From NCBI GenBank assembly GCA_964529265.1, contig CAZGVW010000120.1, positions 19,647 to 83,646 on the forward strand: a stretch of DNA of 64,000 nt, given 5' to 3'. Made by a program: the position numbers and the translations under genes. This document shows, piece after piece, positions 59,863 through 64,000 of this stretch. The stretch's first letter is position 1. Every line of letters begins with the position of its first letter. Origin of the DNA: CAZGVW01 sp964529265 (lineage in GTDB: Bacteria; Planctomycetota; Phycisphaerae; Phycisphaerales; UBA1924). The notes under the pieces were generated by a model that searched no databases, was not told where the DNA came from, and saw only the letters and a list, made by a program, of their open reading frames with translations.

Positions 59863-61146
59863 ATGTCGAGATTTGTGGTTCGTTCTGCCGGCCTGAGGGG
59901 CGTTGGACCGCGCGCACTTGCCGCCGCCGCGGCAGCGGCGGCGATGCTGCTCCCTGCCGCCCCCGCCGCGAGGGCGACGGAGGATTTTCCACCCTTCGCC
60001 ATCCCGGGGGGCTCGATCGCCGACGCCATGGGCGCAACGCCGACCATTACCAACTTCGACGGCTTCGTCGCGGCCCGAGGCGAAATCCGCGACATCACCG
60101 TCACGCTGCACGGGCTTTCTCACACGTTTGCCCGCGATCTGGCGTGCGCGATCACGCACATCGACACCGGAACAAGCGTGGCCCTGTTCTTCCGGCCGCA
60201 AACAAGCGCCGATTTCGGTGGAACCTACGTGTTCAACGATGAGTTCACGGGGGACCTTCCCGGGATCGCCGCGGGCCTGAGCGGCGCGCAGGTGATTCCG
60301 CCCGGGCCATACTTCCCGACGACGATGGGCGGCGCGCCTTCGTCGCTGCTCGCGTTTCAGGGCGAGCAGATGCATGGAATCTGGCGGCTCTCGATCTCGG
60401 ATTCGGAAGGCGCCGATGTCGGCACGCTGCAGGGCGCCTCGCTCTCGTTCGCGATCGAGCCGGATTCGCCCTTCGTGTTCGTGAGCGAGCGTCGGCAGTT
60501 CGATCTGCTCATGTCGCGCTGCGGGCATGCGCTGAAGGCCGTGGAGACGTTCGAGGAAGCGGTTGTGGCGCCGGGTGAATCGTTCTCGCTCACAGGGCTG
60601 ATCCAATCCGGCGTTCCGAACGTCGATGCGATGGGCCGCGGCTTCCCCGCCGGGCTCAGCGCGCCCAACCTCATCGTGCGGACGCTGTCCACACAGGGCA
60701 CGACCGGGTCCACCGTCGTCGCGCGCGATTTTTCGGGCGCACCGACCGTGACGCTCTTCCCCGCGGCGGAGTCGCTCCTGTTCGACCTCACGTTCACCTC
60801 CGCGGATAAACTCGCGATCGGGCTCGACTTCCGGTTGCCCTTCTCCTTCGGCCTCGAGGAGACATTCTCGATCCGGGTCACGCTGTTTAATGAGGATGAT
60901 GACATCGTCTCTCACCGCATCGTGCCTGCGCGCGATTTCATCGGCGTGGTCAGCGAGATCCCGATCAGGCGCATGCTCCTCGACGGCGCCCCCGCCGGCG
61001 GCCCCGGCGTCCTGCTCGAGTTCATCGACAACATCGAGATGTGGACGGAAACCGGCGCGGCGTGCAGCGCCGACCTGAGCGGCGACGGGCAGGTGAACTC
61101 CAGCGACCTGGCGCAACTGCTCGCGACGTGGGGCGTGTGTCCGTGA
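59863..61146 (+). CDS. Secreted protein with P-domain-like region and dockerin-like tail
   Basis: 427 aa. Signal peptide 1-39. Residues about 55-205 have a proprotein-convertase-P-like pattern (HTFARDLACAITHIDTGTSV, SLLAFQGEQMHGIWRLSISD). The C-terminus ADLSGDGQVNSSDLAQLL and GVCP is a single EF-hand-like dockerin-type sequence used widely by planctomycetes, probably for export or anchoring. Function unknown. Confidence 0.75.
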   Translation: MSRFVVRSAGLRGVGPRALAAAAAAAAMLLPAAPAARATEDFPPFAIPGGSIADAMGATPTITNFDGFVAARGEIRDITVTLHGLSHTFARDLACAITHIDTGTSVALFFRPQTSADFGGTYVFNDEFTGDLPGIAAGLSGAQVIPPGPYFPTTMGGAPSSLLAFQGEQMHGIWRLSISDSEGADVGTLQGASLSFAIEPDSPFVFVSERRQFDLLMSRCGHALKAVETFEEAVVAPGESFSLTGLIQSGVPNVDAMGRGFPAGLSAPNLIVRTLSTQGTTGSTVVARDFSGAPTVTLFPAAESLLFDLTFTSADKLAIGLDFRLPFSFGLEETFSIRVTLFNEDDDIVSHRIVPARDFIGVVSEIPIRRMLLDGAPAGGPGVLLEFIDNIEMWTETGAACSADLSGDGQVNSSDLAQLLATWGVCP

Positions 61147-61180
61147 GTGGCGAACAAGGTGGGATGTGGCGGCAGAAAGC

Positions 61181-61263
61181 GTAGACGGTAGGCGGTGGAC
61201 GGCATACGGGGTGCGTGCGATGCCGACTGTCTTCCCCCGTCTACCGTCTACTGCCTACCGTCT
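61181..61263. repeat. TAGACGGTAGGCGG inverted-repeat element, copy 1
   Basis: Left arm 61181-61211 (GTAGACGGTAGGCGGTGGAC) and right arm 61235-61263 (CGTCTACCGTCTACTGCCTA) are reverse complements with few differences; 24 nt between. A second copy ends the waaF-like gene. Confidence 0.65.
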
Positions 61264-61286
61264 CCGCATCGCCGGCGACTCCCGCT

Positions 61287-61292
61287 TACCCT
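61287..61292 (+). promoter_or_regulatory. Candidate -10 of the gmhB-like gene (leaderless)
   Basis: TACCCT with 7 nt to the ATG at 61300; only C/T between, no Shine-Dalgarno sequence. Confidence 0.4.
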
Positions 61293-61299
61293 CTCCCCC

Positions 61300-61899
61300 A
61301 TGCGGCCCGCCGTGTTCTTCGATCGCGACGATACGCTCATCGAGTGCCGGTCCATCACGCCCGATGGCGACCTGGGCGACCCCGCCCTCGTGCGCCTGAA
61401 AGAGGGCGCGCTCGAGGCCTGCCGCATGCTGCGCGAGGCGGGGTTTGCGCTGGTCGTCGTCTCCAACCAGGGCGGCGTGGCCCGCGGCAAATACTCGGAG
61501 GACGACGTCCACGCCGTGAACGCGGAGGTGAACCGCCGGCTCGGCGGGCTCATCGAGCGGTTCTATTTCTGCCCCTATCACCCCAAGGGAACCGTGCCGC
61601 AATACACGGGCGAGCACCCCTGGCGCAAACCCGCGCCGGGGATGCTGCTCGCCGCGGCGGAGGAACTTGGGCTTGATCTCAGGCACTCCTGGATCGTGGG
61701 CGACCAGCCTCGAGACGCGGAGGCGGGGTGCGCGGCAGGGTGCCGCGCCGTGGTCGTGGATGCGAATCCGCGCGGCCCCGCGGCCGGCGATGCTCCCTCC
61801 GCCGTGCGCCGTGCGCCTTCGCTCACCGTCGCCGCCGCCGAGATCATCGCCCACGGCGCGCCCCACGCCACGGCGGCGGAGCGGAGCCGACGCCGATGA
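61300..61899 (+). CDS. HAD-IIIA phosphatase, heptose-1,7-bisphosphate phosphatase type
   Basis: 199 aa. HAD motif FFDRDDT (Asp8, Asp10), VVVSNQGGVARG, a zinc-type Cys/His segment FYFCPYHPKGT, WRKPAPGML and VGDQPRDAEAG. These match the GmhB/HisB-N group. Next to a heptosyltransferase-like gene, it fits LPS heptose synthesis. The second half of the usual zinc site is partly missing. Stop overlaps the next ATG. Confidence 0.87.
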   Translation: MRPAVFFDRDDTLIECRSITPDGDLGDPALVRLKEGALEACRMLREAGFALVVVSNQGGVARGKYSEDDVHAVNAEVNRRLGGLIERFYFCPYHPKGTVPQYTGEHPWRKPAPGMLLAAAEELGLDLRHSWIVGDQPRDAEAGCAAGCRAVVVDANPRGPAAGDAPSAVRRAPSLTVAAAEIIAHGAPHATAAERSRRR

Positions 61900-62237
61900 C
61901 CACACGCGCCACGCGCATCACGCTCCGCGCCCTGGAGGGCGAGCCGCTGCGGAATGACGCCGTCCGCGGAACCGTGCTCGCCTCCGCCCACGCCATCGCG
62001 GAGCGCACCGGCGTGAACCTGCTCGAGATCGAATCGCAGGATGACCGCGTGATCGTCGCGCTGGAGGCCGATCGCATCGCCGCCATCGGCTTTGCCGCGG
62101 AGTTGCGGCGCGTGACGGACGCCTGGCACAGGAAGAAGTTCGGCGTCAGCCTGTGGGGCGAGCCGCCGCGCGATCCGGGCGAAGGGGGCGGCGAAGAAGA
62201 CGATTTCCTCCGCGGCTGGGGGCCCGGCGCCTCATGA
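61896..62237 (+). CDS. Unknown small protein in the heptose operon
   Basis: 113 aa, coupled by ATGA on both sides. No recognised domain; ITLRALEGEPLRNDAVRGTVL and ALEADRIAAIGFAAELRRVTDAWHRKKFG suggest an alpha/beta soluble protein, with a Gly/Glu-rich tail. Position suggests a role with its partners. Confidence 0.6.
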   Translation: MTTRATRITLRALEGEPLRNDAVRGTVLASAHAIAERTGVNLLEIESQDDRVIVALEADRIAAIGFAAELRRVTDAWHRKKFGVSLWGEPPRDPGEGGGEEDDFLRGWGPGAS

Positions 62238-63448
62238 TCCAGAGCGGCGACGAGGGCGCATCGCGCAGTGGAGAGGGCGGCGGCTCTGGGGGCGGGGGCG
62301 GGTCCGGGGGCGCCGGCGCGCACGGAAGCAAGCCCGCGGCTCATCGCGTGCTCGTCGTCATGCCCTCCTGGCTCGGCGACGCCGTCATGGCCACGCCCGC
62401 GCTCCGCGCCCTGCGCACCCGCCTGCCCGGCGCGTTCATCGGCGCCCTCGTGCGCCCCGGTGTGGACGAAGTCCTCGCCGGCAGCGCTTTCTTCGACGAA
62501 ATCCACGTCGATCGCCGCGCCGGCATGATGGGCGTGAAACATGCCGCGGCGAAGGTCCGCCAGCGGCGCTACGACGCCGCCCTGCTCCTCACCAACTCCT
62601 TCTCCTCCGCGCTCTCCACGCGCCTCGCCTTCATCCCACGCCGCGTGGGCTACGAGCGCGACCTCCGCGGCGGCCTGCTCACCGATCGCCTCCGCCCCCC
62701 CGTCCGCCGGGAAACGCCGCCCTACAACCGCTGGACGACCAGCCCCGGCGCATGGGCGCCCATTCCCGCGTGCGAGTACTACCTGCGCCTCATCCGCGCC
62801 TTCCTCCGCGATGACGCCATCCCCCTGGGCAAACTCGAACTCGCGACCACGCCCGACGAAGAATCCGCGGCTGACGACGCCCTCCGCCGCGCCGGGCTCG
62901 ATCCGCAGGCGCCCAATGCAGCGATCATCAACCCCGGCGGCAACAACCCCGCCAAACGCTGGCCCGCGGAGCGCTTCGCCGCCGTGGCGAAACACCTGCT
63001 CACCGCGCATCGGATGAACGTGCTCATCAGCGGCGCGCCCGCCGAGGCGGAACTCGCCGGCGAGATCGCCCGCACCGCAACCGGCGGCGACGGCGACACC
63101 GCCGCCGGCGCGGCCCCCGCCCGATGCATCTCTCTCCCCGCCCTCGGCGGCATGTCCATCGGCGCGCTCAAGGCCGTCATCCGCCGCTCCACCCTCATGG
63201 TCACCAACGACACCGGCCCCCGGCACATCGCCGCGGCTTTCGGCGTCCCCGTCGTCACACTCTTCGGCCCCACCGACCCCCGCTGGACCACCATCCCCTT
63301 CGATCGCGAGATCGAACTCTCCGCCGACCCCACACTCCCCGAAGAAGAAGTCGCCGATGACCACCCCGACCGCTGCCGCGTCGACCGCATCGAAGTCGCG
63401 CAAGTGGTGGAGGCGGTGGAGCGGTTGCTGGTAGACGGTAGGCGGTAG
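62234..63448 (+). CDS. Glycosyltransferase family 9 (heptosyltransferase II-like)
   Basis: 404 aa from ATG 62234. A Gly/Ser-rich start of about 35 residues, then VLVVMPSWLGDAVMATPALRALR, NPGGNNPAKRWPAERFAAVAKHL, NDTGPRHIAAAFGVPVVTLFGPTDP, all typical of WaaF. The last residues VDGRR and the stop codon are supplied by a repeat arm (63431-63448), so the original end may have differed. Confidence 0.88.
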   Translation: MIQSGDEGASRSGEGGGSGGGGGSGGAGAHGSKPAAHRVLVVMPSWLGDAVMATPALRALRTRLPGAFIGALVRPGVDEVLAGSAFFDEIHVDRRAGMMGVKHAAAKVRQRRYDAALLLTNSFSSALSTRLAFIPRRVGYERDLRGGLLTDRLRPPVRRETPPYNRWTTSPGAWAPIPACEYYLRLIRAFLRDDAIPLGKLELATTPDEESAADDALRRAGLDPQAPNAAIINPGGNNPAKRWPAERFAAVAKHLLTAHRMNVLISGAPAEAELAGEIARTATGGDGDTAAGAAPARCISLPALGGMSIGALKAVIRRSTLMVTNDTGPRHIAAAFGVPVVTLFGPTDPRWTTIPFDREIELSADPTLPEEEVADDHPDRCRVDRIEVAQVVEAVERLLVDGRR

Positions 63449-63570
63449 ACGGAATACAGGGGTTCGCATTCGCGGCCCCTGACGGCCCTCGCCAGCCGAA
63501 GCACCAGGACGCCCCACACAGCCCCTCGCATCCGATCCCTCACCCCGTCTACCGTCTACCGCCTACCGTC
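63431..63570. repeat. TAGACGGTAGGCGG inverted-repeat element, copy 2
   Basis: Left arm 63431-63462 overlaps the end of the glycosyltransferase gene; right arm 63543-63570 is its reverse complement (CGTCTACCGTCTACCGCCTA). About 80 nt between the arms have no gene. Confidence 0.65.
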
Positions 63571-63580
63571 CACCACCCCC

Positions 63581-63916
63581 ATGCACGACTCCACCGCCAC
63601 AGGCAACGATTTCTTCAAGTGCGATTTCTGCCGCCGCTCATGGGCCGACGACCTGCCCATGGTCGAAGGCCACCAGGGCAGCCTCATCTGCGCCCGCTGC
63701 CTCACCGTCGCCTACACCACCCTGGTCGTAAGCGAGGATGCGCCCCTCCCGAAAGGCGGCGCGACATGCACGCTGTGCCTCGAGGAGCGCACCCAGCCCG
63801 AATGGCGCAGCCCGCTCCACGATGAAGCCGTCGTCTGCCTCCGCTGCGTGAAACAATCTGCAACAACGCTCGAAAAAGACCCCGATTTCGGCTGGAAGAA
63901 GCCCGAGCGGGCGTAG
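63581..63916 (+). CDS. Small protein with two CxxC-pair zinc fingers
   Basis: 111 aa. CDFCRRSW...CARC and CTLCLEER...CLRC form two ClpX-type C4 finger patterns. No catalytic domain. Function unknown; similar small zinc proteins are common in planctomycetes. ATG is 10 nt after a repeat arm. Confidence 0.7.
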   Translation: MHDSTATGNDFFKCDFCRRSWADDLPMVEGHQGSLICARCLTVAYTTLVVSEDAPLPKGGATCTLCLEERTQPEWRSPLHDEAVVCLRCVKQSATTLEKDPDFGWKKPERA

Positions 63917-63949
63917 ACGCCCCGAATGCGGCAATCCCGCCCCGCGCGA

Positions 63950-63955
63950 TACACT
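63950..63955 (+). promoter_or_regulatory. Candidate -10 of the last partial gene (leaderless)
   Basis: TACACT with 6 nt to the GTG at 63962, the same spacing as before coaD. Confidence 0.4.
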
Positions 63956-63961
63956 CACCCC

Positions 63962-64000
63962 GTGATCGCCGCCGTCATCATCCTCTCCCTCCTCCTCGCC
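63962..64000 (+). CDS. Start of a membrane or secreted protein (cut by window end)
   Basis: GTG start; the 13 visible residues (MIAAVIILSLLLA) are hydrophobic, an N-terminal membrane helix or signal. Nothing more can be said. Confidence 0.4.
   Translation, partial: MIAAVIILSLLLA

Overview
The window is a stretch of a very GC-rich bacterial chromosome (about 70% by eye) that reads as a planctomycete, most likely of the Phycisphaerae. Signs for this are a secreted protein ending in a dockerin-like DLSGDGQVNSSDLAQLL sorting tail, a prepilin-type N-terminal domain protein, MoxR/DUF58/VWA clusters, CxxC zinc-ribbon membrane proteins, and intergenic repeats whose translation reads HGGTGVPPVSRRSRE. 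The class assignment is inference; no rRNA gene is present.

Layout. 1-11.8 kb: one plus-strand run containing a lipoprotein solute-binding protein, an ABC permease fused to an NHL propeller, a VWA/GATase-like membrane protein, MoxR ATPase, DUF58 protein and a BatA-like VWA protein. It is interrupted by a GxxExxY gene flanked by inverted repeats and by a short gene-less copy of the same repeat. 12-25.8 kb: a serine hydrolase, a PHP-glycosyltransferase fusion, coaD, a metal-ligand-less MBL protein, a large secreted unknown, comEC, rsmE, a His-rich-tailed membrane protein and an ankyrin protein. 25.8-30.2 kb: hairpin repeats around an alpha-toroid secreted protein, a polytopic (possibly UbiA-like) protein and an SDR epimerase. 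30.2-38.6 kb (minus): F1Fo ATP synthase genes atpZ-atpI-B-E-F-H, then a SIMPL protein and an oppositely oriented fic gene, then atpA with its own terminator; atpG, atpD and atpC are not in the window. 38.7-46 kb: DUF444 protein, zinc-ribbon and pseudopilin genes, phoH and pgpH. 46-51 kb: ogt, a thioredoxin-like gene, a coupled type III PKS/FAD reductase pair, and a CPBP protease. 51-54 kb: rplM-rpsI, a DUF6941-like gene and a rluA family gene. 54-59.7 kb (minus): tRNA-Thr, tuf, rpmG, tRNA-Trp, secE, nusG, then a parDE-like module coupled to rdgB, and a lipoprotein. 59.8-64 kb: a dockerin-tailed secreted protein, a gmhB-like/unknown/waaF-like LPS heptose operon, and a zinc-finger protein.

How the genes work together. 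Coupled ATGA or GTGA overlaps are common, so most runs look like operons. Many operon heads lack a Shine-Dalgarno sequence and instead carry a TANNNT hexamer 5-9 nt before the start codon, which suggests leaderless transcripts. At least five separate intergenic repeat families, most with hairpins or paired inverted arms, sit between genes, and some supply the ends of coding sequences.

The candidates most worth a second look are the repeat-bounded GxxExxY cassette, the split ATP synthase locus with His-rich Fo subunits, the permease-NHL fusion, the leaderless promoter signature, the parD operator/promoter, and the unusual EF-Tu switch I.
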